From Mumia sp. zg.B17 (GTDB taxonomy: Bacteria; Actinomycetota; Actinomycetes; Propionibacteriales; Nocardioidaceae): DNA of 64,000 bases. Location: positions 124,001 through 188,000 of the forward strand of contig NZ_JAHWCI010000002.1 in assembly GCF_019550915.1 (NCBI RefSeq), read 5' to 3'. Of the stretch, positions 42,361-52,713 are shown in pieces (position 1 is the first letter of the stretch; each line of letters opens with the position of its first letter). The translations under genes and the position numbers were made by a program. The notes below the pieces were generated by a model. It made no database searches and was not told where the DNA came from. It saw nothing but the letters and a program-made list of their open reading frames with translations.

Positions 42361-43128
42361 ATGCGCGACATCACGTACCCGCCCGTCGTGGCGACGGCCA
42401 AGACCCTCTTCAAGCTGCGCGGCTGGAAGATCCAGATGCTGGGCACCGAGAACATCCCCCGCGAGGGCGGGGCCGTCATCGCGTCCAACCACGTCGGGTA
42501 CGCCGACTTCGTGCTCGACGGCTTCCCCGCCGCGCGTCGCGGCCGGCTGGTGCGCTTCATGGCCAAGAAGGAGGCCTTCGACCACCCGGTCGGTGGCCCG
42601 GTCCTCCGATCGATGCACCACATCCCGGTCGACCGCTCGTCGGGTGCGGAGTCCCTGGAGGCGGCCGTCGACTACTGCCGTCGTGGTGAGCTCGTCGGGA
42701 TCTTCCCCGAGGCCACCATCAGCCAGTCGTTCGAGATCAAGGAGGTCAAGTCCGGCGCTGCGCGCATCGCCGCGCAGGCGGGCGTGCCGCTGATCCCGAT
42801 GGTGCTCTTCGGGACGCAGCGCATCACGACCAAGGGCCACAAGCCCTCGCTCCCGTGGGGCCTGCCGATCGTCATCAACGTCGGCGAGCCCCAGCACCCC
42901 ACCGGTGCAGATCCCGTTGCCGAGACGAAGGCCCTCAAAGAGTCCCTCGAGAGGCTCCTCGACGAGGCGATCGCGGCCTACCCCGAGCCCCTCGAGGGTC
43001 AGTGGTGGGCGCCGGCGCGGCTCGGGGGTTCCGCGCCCACGCTCGAGGAGGCGGCGCGCCTCGATGCCGAGGAGCGTGCGGCTCGCGCGGCACGGAAGGC
43101 CGAGAAGGCTCAGAAGGCCGCTGGCTGA
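42361..43128 (+). CDS. 1-acyl-sn-glycerol-3-phosphate acyltransferase family protein
   Basis: 255 aa. The PlsC catalytic motif HX4D is H44 to D49 (NHVGYADFV), and FPEATISQS is the substrate-binding motif III. It probably acylates lysophosphatidate, or a related lipid, at the membrane face. The C-terminal 30 residues are Ala/Arg/Lys-rich (EERAARAARKAEKAQKAAG), an unusual coiled-coil-like tail. Start: TAGGGT six bases ahead of the ATG, leaderless. The 3' end overlaps the convergent GNAT gene by 19 nt. Confidence 0.9.
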   Translation: MRDITYPPVVATAKTLFKLRGWKIQMLGTENIPREGGAVIASNHVGYADFVLDGFPAARRGRLVRFMAKKEAFDHPVGGPVLRSMHHIPVDRSSGAESLEAAVDYCRRGELVGIFPEATISQSFEIKEVKSGAARIAAQAGVPLIPMVLFGTQRITTKGHKPSLPWGLPIVINVGEPQHPTGADPVAETKALKESLERLLDEAIAAYPEPLEGQWWAPARLGGSAPTLEEAARLDAEERAARAARKAEKAQKAAG

Positions 43129-43532
43129 CCGAGTCGCATCAGGCCCGCGGACGTGTCGCGAAAGCCGCACGCGGCGTAGAAGCCGGCGAGGTGCGGCTCG
43201 AAGTCGACGTGCAGCCAGGTGACTCCCGCCGCGGCGACGTCGTCCTGGATCCGGTCGACGATCGCGAGGCCGATCCCGCGCCGCTGCCACGAGGGATCCA
43301 CGACGGTGTCGAGAAGGAAGGCGTGCGCGCCCCCGTCCCCCACCGCGTGCACGAAACCCACGAGGCGGGGGCCGTCGAAGGCGCCGACCCAGGCGATGCT
43401 GTGACGCGCCAGCCGCCGGCTCCAGGACGAGGTCGTGGATCCTCGGGTGCCGAACGCGCGCGCGTGCAGAGCGCTGAGCGCGTCGTCGTCCACGGGGAAG
43501 CGTGAGCGTACGTCCGCCGTCTCTGCCGCCAT
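43110..43532 (-). CDS. GNAT-family N-acetyltransferase
   Basis: 140 aa, one GNAT domain. The acetyl-CoA motif is LDTVVDPSWQRRGIGLAIVD, followed by HVDFEPHLAGFYAACGFRDT, the usual C-terminal strand and helix. The ATG at 43532 follows TAGCGT by seven bases. Its 3' end overlaps the end of the acyltransferase gene by 19 nt on the other strand. The substrate is unknown. Confidence 0.88.
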   Translation of the reverse strand: MAAETADVRSRFPVDDDALSALHARAFGTRGSTTSSWSRRLARHSIAWVGAFDGPRLVGFVHAVGDGGAHAFLLDTVVDPSWQRRGIGLAIVDRIQDDVAAAGVTWLHVDFEPHLAGFYAACGFRDTSAGLMRLGQPAAF

Positions 43533-43542
43533 GGTGGTCACG

Positions 43543-44535
43543 CTACCGACGTCCCGCCTCCGGCCGAGGCGCGAACGACGTGTAGGACCAGCGCTCGGCG
43601 GGCCGGGTCGCGTCCAGCGCCTCGAGGTCGTCGTCGGTCGGCTCCCACTCCGCGGCGGCGACGTTGGCGTGGACCTGCTCGACCCGCGTGACGCCGGCGA
43701 TGACGCTCGCGACGGCGGGCTGGGCCGCGAGTCCTCCGATCGCGACCTCCAGCATGCTCCGGCCACGGTCGCGGGCGTACGCCTCGAGTGCCTCGACGCG
43801 GTCCCAGTCGGCGTTAGCCAGGCGTGCGGCTTGGTTGTCGGCCGCGAGACGCGAGCCTTCGGGAGCGGCCTGGCCGCGGGCGTACTTGCCGGTCAGAAGA
43901 CCGTACGCGAGGGGGAAGTACGGCAGCAGGCCGACGCCGAGCGCCTCGCACGCCGGGACCAGCTCGGCCTCGGCCGCGCGGTTGTACAGCGAGTACTCGT
44001 TCTGGGCCGACACGAAGGCCGTGGTCCCCGCCGTGCGCGCGGTCCAGTCGGCGTCCACCAGCTCCCACGCCGTGAAGTTCGAGCACCCGGCGTAGCGGAC
44101 CTTGCCCTCCCGCACGAAGTCGTCCATGACGCTCAGCGTCTCCTCGACCGGCGTGACGCGGTCGGGCGTGTGGAGCTGGTAGAGGTCGACGTAGTCGGTC
44201 CCGAGGCGGGTGAGGCTCGCCTCGAGCGCACGGCGCAGATAGCGGCGCGACGCGCGGGCGCCCCAGTCGGGACCGTTGGCGCCGCCCATGTCCATGCCGC
44301 CTTTGGTGGCGAGGACGACGTCCCCACGCCGAGCACCCAACGCCCGTCCGAGCAGGACCTCGCTCGCGCCGGTCCCGTAGGTGTCGGCGGTGTCGAAGAG
44401 CGTGACGCCGGCGTCGACGGCCGCGTGCACGACCTCCTTCGTACCGGCTTCGTCGACGCGCGACCCGAACGCGTTGCACCCGATCCCGACCACTGACACC
44501 ATCAGGCCGCTTCGGCCCAGCGGACGCATCCGCAT
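43543..44535 (-). CDS. aldo/keto reductase
   Basis: 330 aa, TIM barrel, NADPH-dependent. The catalytic tetrad is D48, Y53, K78 and H122 (LFDTADTYG, LATKGG, YQLHTPD). AGVTRVEQVHANVAAAEWEP is the cofactor-binding C-terminal region. The nearest recognised group is YajO/YghZ-like general stress protein 69. The ATG abuts the stop of the DinB gene, GGAGAGG is in front, and the two genes are one unit. Substrate not identifiable. Confidence 0.93.
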   Translation of the reverse strand: MRMRPLGRSGLMVSVVGIGCNAFGSRVDEAGTKEVVHAAVDAGVTLFDTADTYGTGASEVLLGRALGARRGDVVLATKGGMDMGGANGPDWGARASRRYLRRALEASLTRLGTDYVDLYQLHTPDRVTPVEETLSVMDDFVREGKVRYAGCSNFTAWELVDADWTARTAGTTAFVSAQNEYSLYNRAAEAELVPACEALGVGLLPYFPLAYGLLTGKYARGQAAPEGSRLAADNQAARLANADWDRVEALEAYARDRGRSMLEVAIGGLAAQPAVASVIAGVTRVEQVHANVAAAEWEPTDDDLEALDATRPAERWSYTSFAPRPEAGRR

Positions 44536-45036
44536 TCAGTCACCCACCTCTCCGTCGGCGAGCTCCCGCAAGATGTCGAGATGCCCGTTGTGGCGCGCGG
44601 TCTCCTCGACGAGGTGCGCGACGACCCAGCGTACGTTCGGCTGGAAGTCGCGCCGCGGCTTCGCCGTCAGGTCGTCCAGGTCGCGCTCGGCGAGGATCGC
44701 GTCGCAGGCGGCGATCTGCTGGCGGTAGCCGGTGAGGATGTCGTCCAGCGTCATCTGTGCGGCGATCTCGAACTCGCCGTCGGGGTGCTCGTCCGACCAG
44801 GGGGCACGGTCCTCGCCGCCCGCGACGACCACCTCGACCCAGTAGTGCTCGTTCCAGCGCAGGTGGTTGATCACGTTGGCGATCGACATCAGCGGCGAGG
44901 TAGCCAGCGGTGTGGCGTGCGCGAGGTCCTCGGGGAGGCCCTCGGCCTTCGCGAGGGCGGTCTCCCTGACGTAGCGGAGGAGGGTGAGCGCTGTGGTGCG
45001 CTCGTCGACGGTGGATGGAGTGTCCGTACGGTCCAT
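44536..45036 (-). CDS. DinB-family (DUF664) protein
   Basis: 166 aa, predicted four-helix bundle. [20 protein letters not shown] and [20 protein letters not shown] hold the three His residues that bind a metal in DinB-like thiol-transferase proteins (mycothiol-dependent in actinobacteria). A mycothiol role is therefore plausible but not shown. The ATG at 45036 faces tsaD, 25 bp away on the other strand. The aldo/keto reductase begins immediately after its stop. Confidence 0.9.
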   Translation of the reverse strand: MDRTDTPSTVDERTTALTLLRYVRETALAKAEGLPEDLAHATPLATSPLMSIANVINHLRWNEHYWVEVVVAGGEDRAPWSDEHPDGEFEIAAQMTLDDILTGYRQQIAACDAILAERDLDDLTAKPRRDFQPNVRWVVAHLVEETARHNGHLDILRELADGEVGD

Positions 45037-45061
45037 GACCCCACCCTGGCACCATGGGGAC

Positions 45062-46126
45062 GTGAGCACTGCGACGACCCACGCCGACGGCCCTCTCGTC
45101 CTGGGGATCGAGTCGTCCTGCGACGAGACCGGTGTCGGCATCGTCCGCGGGACCGAGCTCCTCGCCAACGCCGTCGCCTCCAGCGTCGAGGAGCACGTCC
45201 GCTTCGGCGGGGTCGTCCCGGAGGTCGCGAGCCGCGCGCACCTCGAGGCGTTCGTCCCGATGCTCGAGAAGGCACAGGCCGACGCGGGCGTCTCCGTGGC
45301 CGACGTCGACGCGATCGCCGTCACCAGCGGGCCCGGACTGACCGGCGCGCTCCTCGTCGGGATCGCCGCCGCGAAGGCGCTCGCGATCGCGTACGACAAG
45401 CCGCTGTACGGCATCAACCACCTGGTCGCCCACGTCTGCGTCGATCGGCTCGAGCACGGTGAGCTCCCGGAGCCGACCGCCGCCCTGCTCGTCTCCGGCG
45501 GCCACACCAACCTCCTGCTCGTCGACGACGTGACCAGCTCGGTCCGGATGCTCGGCGAGACGATCGACGACGCCGCGGGGGAGGCCTTCGACAAGGTCGC
45601 CCGTCTGCTGGGCCTTCCGTATCCCGGTGGTCCGGAGATCGACCGCGCCGCCCGCGACGGCGACCCCACGGCGATCGCGTTCCCTCGCGGCCTGACCGGT
45701 GGACGCGACATGGACAAGCACCGCTATGACTTCTCGTTCTCGGGGCTCAAGAGTGCGGTCGCGCGGCACGTCGAGCACGAGGAGCGCATGGGCCGGTCGA
45801 TCTCGGTCCCCGACGTCGCGGCCTCCTTCCAGGACGCGGTGTGCGACGTCCTCTCCGCCAAGACGGTCCGCGCGTGCGTCGATCACGGGGCGGAGCACCT
45901 GGTCCTCGGCGGGGGTGTCGCGGCCAACGGCCGCCTGCGCCACTACGTGCTGGAGCGCGCCGAGGCGGCCGGGATCGACGTACGGATCCCGCCGCCGGTG
46001 CTCTGCACCGACAACGGCGCGATGGTGGCGGCGCTCGGCTCGGCCCTGGTCGCCAAGGGCGCCGCGCCGAGCTCGCTCGACCTGGCCGCGGACTCCTCGA
46101 TGCCGGTCACGCAGATCGTCGCCTGA
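45062..46126 (+). CDS. tsaD: tRNA N6-adenosine threonylcarbamoyltransferase TsaD
   Basis: 354 aa. It transfers the threonylcarbamoyl group to A37 of ANN-decoding tRNAs. The metal ligands are H120 and H124 (NHLVAHV) and D317 (CTDNGAM). [18 protein letters not shown] is the family N-terminus. The start is GTG at 45062 by homology; an in-frame ATG at 45036 would add nine residues and is antisense to the DinB start. tsaE, tsaB and rimI are 4-6 kb upstream, so the usual cluster has been split by six genes. Confidence 0.96.
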   Translation: MSTATTHADGPLVLGIESSCDETGVGIVRGTELLANAVASSVEEHVRFGGVVPEVASRAHLEAFVPMLEKAQADAGVSVADVDAIAVTSGPGLTGALLVGIAAAKALAIAYDKPLYGINHLVAHVCVDRLEHGELPEPTAALLVSGGHTNLLLVDDVTSSVRMLGETIDDAAGEAFDKVARLLGLPYPGGPEIDRAARDGDPTAIAFPRGLTGGRDMDKHRYDFSFSGLKSAVARHVEHEERMGRSISVPDVAASFQDAVCDVLSAKTVRACVDHGAEHLVLGGGVAANGRLRHYVLERAEAAGIDVRIPPPVLCTDNGAMVAALGSALVAKGAAPSSLDLAADSSMPVTQIVA

Positions 46127-46154
46127 ACGGCTCTGCGCTCCCCTCTCGGTGTGG

Positions 46155-46230
46155 GCAAGAACACATTTCTTGCGTCCCACCTATTGCAACTTGTGGTTAC
46201 ACCTGCGTAGGTTACTGAACCGTAACACTC
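46155..46230 (+). promoter_or_regulatory. tsaD end hairpin, then promoter and repeated GTTAC sites of the secreted protein
   Basis: GCAAGAA-cacat-TTCTTGC (46155-46173) is a perfect hairpin 28 nt after tsaD and may terminate it. TTGCAA (46184-46189) and TAGGTT (46208-46213), 18 bp apart, form a promoter. Around the predicted start, GTTAC (46211-46215) and GTAAC (46222-46226) are inverted arms and a second GTTAC follows at 46232-46236. The region is clearly more AT-rich than its surroundings, as expected for a regulated promoter. The leader before the TTG start is about 75 nt. Confidence 0.65.
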
Positions 46231-46294
46231 AGTTACTGGGTATCGGACAAACGGACGCTTACAAGGGCGGTCCGTCGATCTGGAGGGGATCATC

Positions 46295-48484
46295 TTGTCC
46301 ATTTTCAGAAATCCAACGGCCCGAAGGCCGTTGTCGCTCGCAGCATCCGGGGCCTTGGTCGCCGGCATCGCGGTGAGCGCGACGGCTCTCGGGGCGGCGC
46401 CGGCCAGTGCGGCCGACGTCGAGCTCAACAAGGACTTCACCTACACGTGCAACGTCGTCGCGGCAGGTCTCGCGCTCGGTGACTTCTCCGTGGGTGTCAA
46501 CGCCAGGGTCGTGATCCCGGAGGTTGTCGCCCCCGGCGACACGATCCCGGCTCGCAAGACCCAGATCACGTTGACGCTGCCTGAGCCGCTGCGCTCGGCG
46601 ACGTACGGCCTGCTCGGTGCGCGATCGGCCAGCGGCTTCTCCAACGACGCGAGCATCAACATCACGGTTCCGGGGATCACCGACCCGTTCGTGTACCCGA
46701 TCGCCAACCTCGCCGCGCCGTGGTCACCCGTCCCGGCGACGTCGACCCCGCCGTGGCAGATCCCGACCGAGGGCGACGTGCCCGCGATCCCGGTCCCCAC
46801 GACGGCGGAGTACCCCGGCCTCGAGCTGCCGAGCACGGGCACCATCCACATGCCGCGGGCGTTCAACGTCATCGCATCGCTGCGCAACGCCGCCGGTGAG
46901 CTGGTGGGCGGCGAGGGCGCCGTCACGATGGCGTGCACCTTGCCCGCTGCCAGCGACGACACCTTCGGAACGTTCGGTATCGCGGAAGTGCCGCCGCCGC
47001 CGAACACGCCGCCCACCGCGGGCAACGTGACGGCCTCCACGGACTTCGGTGCGCCGGTCGACATCACGCTCGCGGGCGCCGATGCCGACGAGGGCGACGA
47101 GCTGACCTACACCTACGGGACGCCGGCCAACGGCACCGTGACCGGTGAGGGCGCCGACGTCACCTACACGCCCGACGAGGGCTTCTTCGGCACCGACACC
47201 TTCACCTACACCGTCTCCGACGGTGAGGCGGAGGCCACCGGCACCGTCACCGTCAACGTCGGCGAGCCGCCCAACCAGGCGCCGACGGCGAACGACGGCA
47301 CGGCGGCGGTCCAGAGTGGCGACCCGGTGGACATCACCCTGTCGGCCTCTGACCCCGACGGCGACGACCTGACCTACACCTACACCCAGCCTGAGAACGG
47401 CACGGTGTCCGGTGAGGGCCCGAACGTCACCTACACGTCGGACGAGGGCTTCGCCGGCGACGACACGTTCACCTTCACGGTGGACGACGGCAACGGCGGC
47501 ACCGACACCGCGACGATCACCGTGTCCGTCACTGCCGACCCGCCGACGAACGTCCCGCCGACCGCGGGCAACGTGACGGCGGAGACCAGGGAGGACGAGG
47601 CGGTCGACATCACGCTCGAGGGCGCTGATGCCGACGAGGGCGACACCCTGACCTACACCTACGGGACGCCGGCCAACGGCACCGTGACCGGTGAGGGCGC
47701 CGACGTCACCTACACGCCCAACGAGGGCTTCTTCGGCACCGACACCTTCACCTACACCGTGGACGACGGCAACGGCGGCACCGCGACCGGAACGGTCACC
47801 GTGACGGTCACCGAGGTCATCGACCCGCCGTACAACACGCCGCCCACCGCGGGCGACGTGACGGCGGAGACCAACCAGGACGAGGCGGTCGACATCACGC
47901 TCGAGGGCGCTGATGCCGACGAGGGCGACACCCTGACCTACACCTACGGGACGCCGGCCAACGGCACCGTGACGGGTACGGGCGCCGACGTCACCTACAC
48001 CCCGAACGCCGGCTTCTTCGGCACCGACACCTTCACCTACACCGTCTCCGACGGCGAGGAGGAGGCCACCGGCACGGTCACCGTGACGGTCAACGAGGTC
48101 GTCATCCCGCCGAACACGCCGCCTACCGCGGGCAACGTGACGGCGACGACCAACCAGGACAGGGCCGTCAACATCGCGCTGCGCGGTGCGGACGCCGACG
48201 GCGACACCCTGACCTACACCTACGGCACGCCGGCCAACGGCACCGTGACGGGTACGGGCGCCAACGTCACCTACACCCCGAGGGCCGGGTTCTCCGGCAC
48301 CGACACCTTCACCTACACCGTCTCCGACGGCCAGGCGGAGGCGACCGGCACTGTCACCGTGACCGTCACCAAGGTCACGCAGCCGCCGGCCGACAAGTGC
48401 GGTCCGATGCCCAACCCGCTGCGCGAGCCCATCAAGTGGCTCAAGTGGCTCGCCTGCAAGATCCTGGGTCACCTGGGTCGCTGA
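46295..48484 (+). CDS. secreted protein with DUF6801-like domain and five cadherin-like repeats
   Basis: 729 aa from a TTG start at 46295, which GGAGGGG six bases upstream supports. A signal peptide (residues 1-39, hydrophobic core LVAGIAVSATALGAA, cleavage near ASA-AD) is clear. Residues about 42-235 form a beta-rich domain (NKDFTYTCNVVAAGLALGDF) similar to DUF6801-type actinobacterial secreted domains. Five tandem-95/cadherin-like repeats begin at residues 237, 327, 419, 514 and 607 (start motif NTPPTAGN). A 29-residue tail has two Cys and a cationic amphipathic helix. No sortase motif is seen. Probable cell-surface or extracellular adhesion or matrix protein; function inferred only from architecture. 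Confidence 0.85.
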   Translation: MSIFRNPTARRPLSLAASGALVAGIAVSATALGAAPASAADVELNKDFTYTCNVVAAGLALGDFSVGVNARVVIPEVVAPGDTIPARKTQITLTLPEPLRSATYGLLGARSASGFSNDASINITVPGITDPFVYPIANLAAPWSPVPATSTPPWQIPTEGDVPAIPVPTTAEYPGLELPSTGTIHMPRAFNVIASLRNAAGELVGGEGAVTMACTLPAASDDTFGTFGIAEVPPPPNTPPTAGNVTASTDFGAPVDITLAGADADEGDELTYTYGTPANGTVTGEGADVTYTPDEGFFGTDTFTYTVSDGEAEATGTVTVNVGEPPNQAPTANDGTAAVQSGDPVDITLSASDPDGDDLTYTYTQPENGTVSGEGPNVTYTSDEGFAGDDTFTFTVDDGNGGTDTATITVSVTADPPTNVPPTAGNVTAETREDEAVDITLEGADADEGDTLTYTYGTPANGTVTGEGADVTYTPNEGFFGTDTFTYTVDDGNGGTATGTVTVTVTEVIDPPYNTPPTAGDVTAETNQDEAVDITLEGADADEGDTLTYTYGTPANGTVTGTGADVTYTPNAGFFGTDTFTYTVSDGEEEATGTVTVTVNEVVIPPNTPPTAGNVTATTNQDRAVNIALRGADADGDTLTYTYGTPANGTVTGTGANVTYTPRAGFSGTDTFTYTVSDGQAEATGTVTVTVTKVTQPPADKCGPMPNPLREPIKWLKWLACKILGHLGR
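47003..48390 (+). repeat. five tandem coding repeats of about 270-285 bp
   Basis: The repeat starts at 47003, 47273, 47549, 47834 and 48113, each encoding one cadherin-like domain. Copies 3 and 4 share an identical 96-nt block (47593-47688 and 47878-47973, offset 285). Copies 1, 3, 4 and 5 share long near-identical runs encoding TYTYGTPANGTVTG. Copy 2 is more divergent. Such near identity at the DNA level indicates recent duplication or gene conversion, and such loci often collapse in short-read assemblies. Confidence 0.9.
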
Positions 48485-48518
48485 GCAGGAGCCGCTGAGC
48501 GGCACTGAAGCACGAACG

Positions 48519-48550
48519 CCGGTGGCGGGACCTCAGGGTCCCGCCACCGG
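48519..48550. terminator. bidirectional terminator
   Basis: CCGGTGGCGGGACC, loop TCAG and GGTCCCGCCACCGG form a perfect 14-bp hairpin between the secreted-protein gene and the convergent methyltransferase gene, whose stop codon lies in the loop. It can serve both transcripts. There is no long T-tract on either side. Confidence 0.85.
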
Positions 48551-49732
48551 TGCGTCTGTGCGGAGGACCGGCTCGACGAGGTAGGCCCGGCCCTCTCCCG
48601 CCACGCGGGTGAGGACGACGGTGGCGGTCTCCGAGCCGGCCAGCCGCAACCGTCTGACCAGCACCTCAGGGACCACCGAGACGCCCCGCTTCTTGACGGT
48701 CAGCGTGCCGACGTCGCGCTCGCGCAACGCCGCCCGCAGCTGCTTCTCCCGGTACGGGAGCTCCTCCAGGACACGGAAGGCCCGGGCGTACGGCGTCGCC
48801 ACGTGCGTGGCGCTCGAGACGTAGGCGATGTGCGGATCCACGAGCCAGCCGTCGGTGAGGACAGCGACCGCGGTCACGAGACCTGCGCGGATCACCGCGT
48901 CGTCGGGCTCGTAGAGCCAGTCACCCGGGGCGGCGACGTGGACCTCGGTGGGCGCGTCCGCGTCGGTCAGCGTGGCCGTGGCGTGGGTCCCGATGACGGT
49001 GGCCCGCCGCGTCGCCCCGGCGTACGCGGGTCCCCAGAGGCAGGCTTCGACGAGGTCCCCACGGTCGCTGACCCACTCCGCCTCGACACCGTCGGGAACC
49101 AGATCGTGGGCGATGCCCGGGAGCACCTTGGCCAGGCCGCGATCGGCGAGCACCCCCACCACGAACGACCACGGAGGGCTGAACGCGTCGAGGTCGAACG
49201 TCCGACCGCGCCCGTCCCGCCGTGCCGGATCGACGAACGCCGCGTCGTACGGGGTCAGGTCGACCGCCGTCAGGTCCGCGACGCCGACGGTGCCGTCGAG
49301 CCGCAGGGCAGCGAGGTTCGCCCGCGCCATCGCGGCCCGGAGCGGATCGCGCTCCACGCCGTGGACCGACAGTCCCGCGCGGGCGAACGCCGCGAGGTCG
49401 GCGCCGATCCCGCACCCCAGGTCGACCAGCGTGCGGGCGCCGGTGGCGCTCAGCCGCTCGGCGCGATGAGCGGCGACCCGCAGGCGCGTCGCCTGCTCGA
49501 GCGCGTCCGGGGTGAAGTACATGTTCGCGGCGTCGGCGCCGAGCTTGGTGGCCGCCCGGCGCCGCAGCGCCACTTGACTCGTCGCCGCCGCGACCAGCTC
49601 GGGGGAGTGGCCCTGCCGGCGCAGCCGGGTGACCAGCGTCAGCTCGTCGACGCTCCCGTACGTGGCCTCGGCCTCGCGGAGGACCTGCTGTCCCTCGGCG
49701 TCGAGGAGTCGTTCGAACGTCTCGACCTCCAT
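48533..49732 (-). CDS. class I SAM-dependent methyltransferase with THUMP-like domain
   Basis: 399 aa. SAM motif I is TLVDLGCGIGADLA at about 101-114, the acidic loop is GVERDPLRAAMARANL, and DAAFVDPARRDGRGRTF is the catalytic D-P-A-R motif of this group. The N-terminal about 90 residues form a helical domain and the C-terminal about 70 residues (REKQLRAALRERDVGTLTVK, KRGVSV) are the THUMP-like RNA-binding part. It likely modifies RNA, but the target is unknown. The ATG at 49732 is divergent from groES across 241 bp that contain the CIRCE operators. This gene pair is common in actinobacteria. Confidence 0.88.
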   Translation of the reverse strand: MEVETFERLLDAEGQQVLREAEATYGSVDELTLVTRLRRQGHSPELVAAATSQVALRRRAATKLGADAANMYFTPDALEQATRLRVAAHRAERLSATGARTLVDLGCGIGADLAAFARAGLSVHGVERDPLRAAMARANLAALRLDGTVGVADLTAVDLTPYDAAFVDPARRDGRGRTFDLDAFSPPWSFVVGVLADRGLAKVLPGIAHDLVPDGVEAEWVSDRGDLVEACLWGPAYAGATRRATVIGTHATATLTDADAPTEVHVAAPGDWLYEPDDAVIRAGLVTAVAVLTDGWLVDPHIAYVSSATHVATPYARAFRVLEELPYREKQLRAALRERDVGTLTVKKRGVSVVPEVLVRRLRLAGSETATVVLTRVAGEGRAYLVEPVLRTDAPVAGP

Positions 49733-49778
49733 GGGGGCAAGTCTCGCAGCACGGGCCCGGAGGCCGGGCTCACGGGCG

Positions 49779-51961
<2,183 letters not shown>

Positions 51962-51976
51962 TCCGAGCGCACTCCC

Positions 51977-52016
51977 ACGACGAAGGCCCGTCCCGTGAGG
52001 GGCGGGCCTTCGTCGT
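51977..52016 (+). terminator. groEL terminator
   Basis: ACGACGAAGGCCCG (51977-51990) and CGGGCCTTCGTCGT (52003-52016) pair perfectly, with inner CCC/GGG adding to the stem. It lies 16 nt after groEL. The stem is long and GC-rich with only a short TTGTG behind it. Confidence 0.9.
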
Positions 52017-52119
52017 TGTGCATCCGGTCTGGCGTGTCGCCCGGCGACGTGGGACGGTGGGCGTGGCACCACCGGTGCTGACCCGTCCTGATGCTCCTGA
52101 GCCCCCGAAGGATCCCCGG

Positions 52120-52713
52120 ATGCTTCCCCGCCCACCCTCCGGTGAGCCAGACCTCGCCGAGCTGGCGCTGCGAGCCCTCGATGATGCCGACGTCATGGAT
52201 GCCCTCATGCGCGACGTGCGCACCGTGTCGCACCGCTACTGCCGTGCCCGCCTCGGCGGATACCGCGACGGTGCGCAGCTGGCCGAGGACGTCGCCCAGG
52301 AGATCTGCATCGCCGTCTTCCAGGCACTCCCCACCTTCGAGCACCAGGGTCTTCCCTTCGAGGCGTTCGTGTACGCCATCGGCAGCCGCAAGGTGGCCGA
52401 CGCCCAGCGCAGCGCCTACCGCTCGCGCCAGGTTCTCGTCGACGTCGTCCCGGACTCGGGCGTCGCCTCGGCCGAGAGCGAGGTGCTCGGACGCCTCGAG
52501 TCCCAAGATGTCCTCGACCTGCTCGACTGCCTTCCGGGCCGACTGCACGAGGTGCTCGTCCTCCGGGTCGCGATGGGACTGACCGCCAACGAGGTGGGCA
52601 CCGCGATGGGGATGACGCCCGGCGCCGTACGGATCGCGCAGCACCGTGCCCTTCAGCGGCTGCGCGACCTCCACCGCAACCGCCAGGTGACGCGCGGGGA
52701 GGTCTCGGCGTGA
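52120..52713 (+). CDS. sigD: ECF sigma factor SigD / ShbA-like
   Basis: 197 aa from ATG 52120, whose upstream GAAGGA is the best ribosome site; an upstream ATG at 52018 would add 34 unconserved residues. Region 2 is at about 40-110 (AQLAEDVAQEICIAVFQALP; FEAFVYAIGSRKVADAQRSA) and region 4 at about 135-190 (LPGRLHEVLVLRVAMGLTAN, EVGTAMGMTPGAVRIAQHRA). The location before guaB with a membrane anti-sigma gene immediately after matches SigD of mycobacteria and ShbA of Streptomyces. ShbA drives hrdB there; the target here is unknown. It overlaps rsdA by 4 nt. Confidence 0.9.
   Translation: MLPRPPSGEPDLAELALRALDDADVMDALMRDVRTVSHRYCRARLGGYRDGAQLAEDVAQEICIAVFQALPTFEHQGLPFEAFVYAIGSRKVADAQRSAYRSRQVLVDVVPDSGVASAESEVLGRLESQDVLDLLDCLPGRLHEVLVLRVAMGLTANEVGTAMGMTPGAVRIAQHRALQRLRDLHRNRQVTRGEVSA

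Noticed and set aside
44984-45061. Upstream start for tsaD
   Set aside because: The added residues are unlike TsaD and would overlap the divergent DinB start; GTG 45062 fits the family.
47003-48390. Tandem repeats considered as a possible CRISPR or VNTR non-coding array
   Set aside because: Unit length is 270-285 bp, in frame, and encodes regular beta domains. There are no short palindromic repeats with unique spacers.
46724-48505. 593-codon open frame on the minus strand opposite the secreted repeat protein
   Set aside because: Repeats in the sense gene create repeat-like antisense translation (VGVGQGVALV runs). There is no signal peptide or start context.
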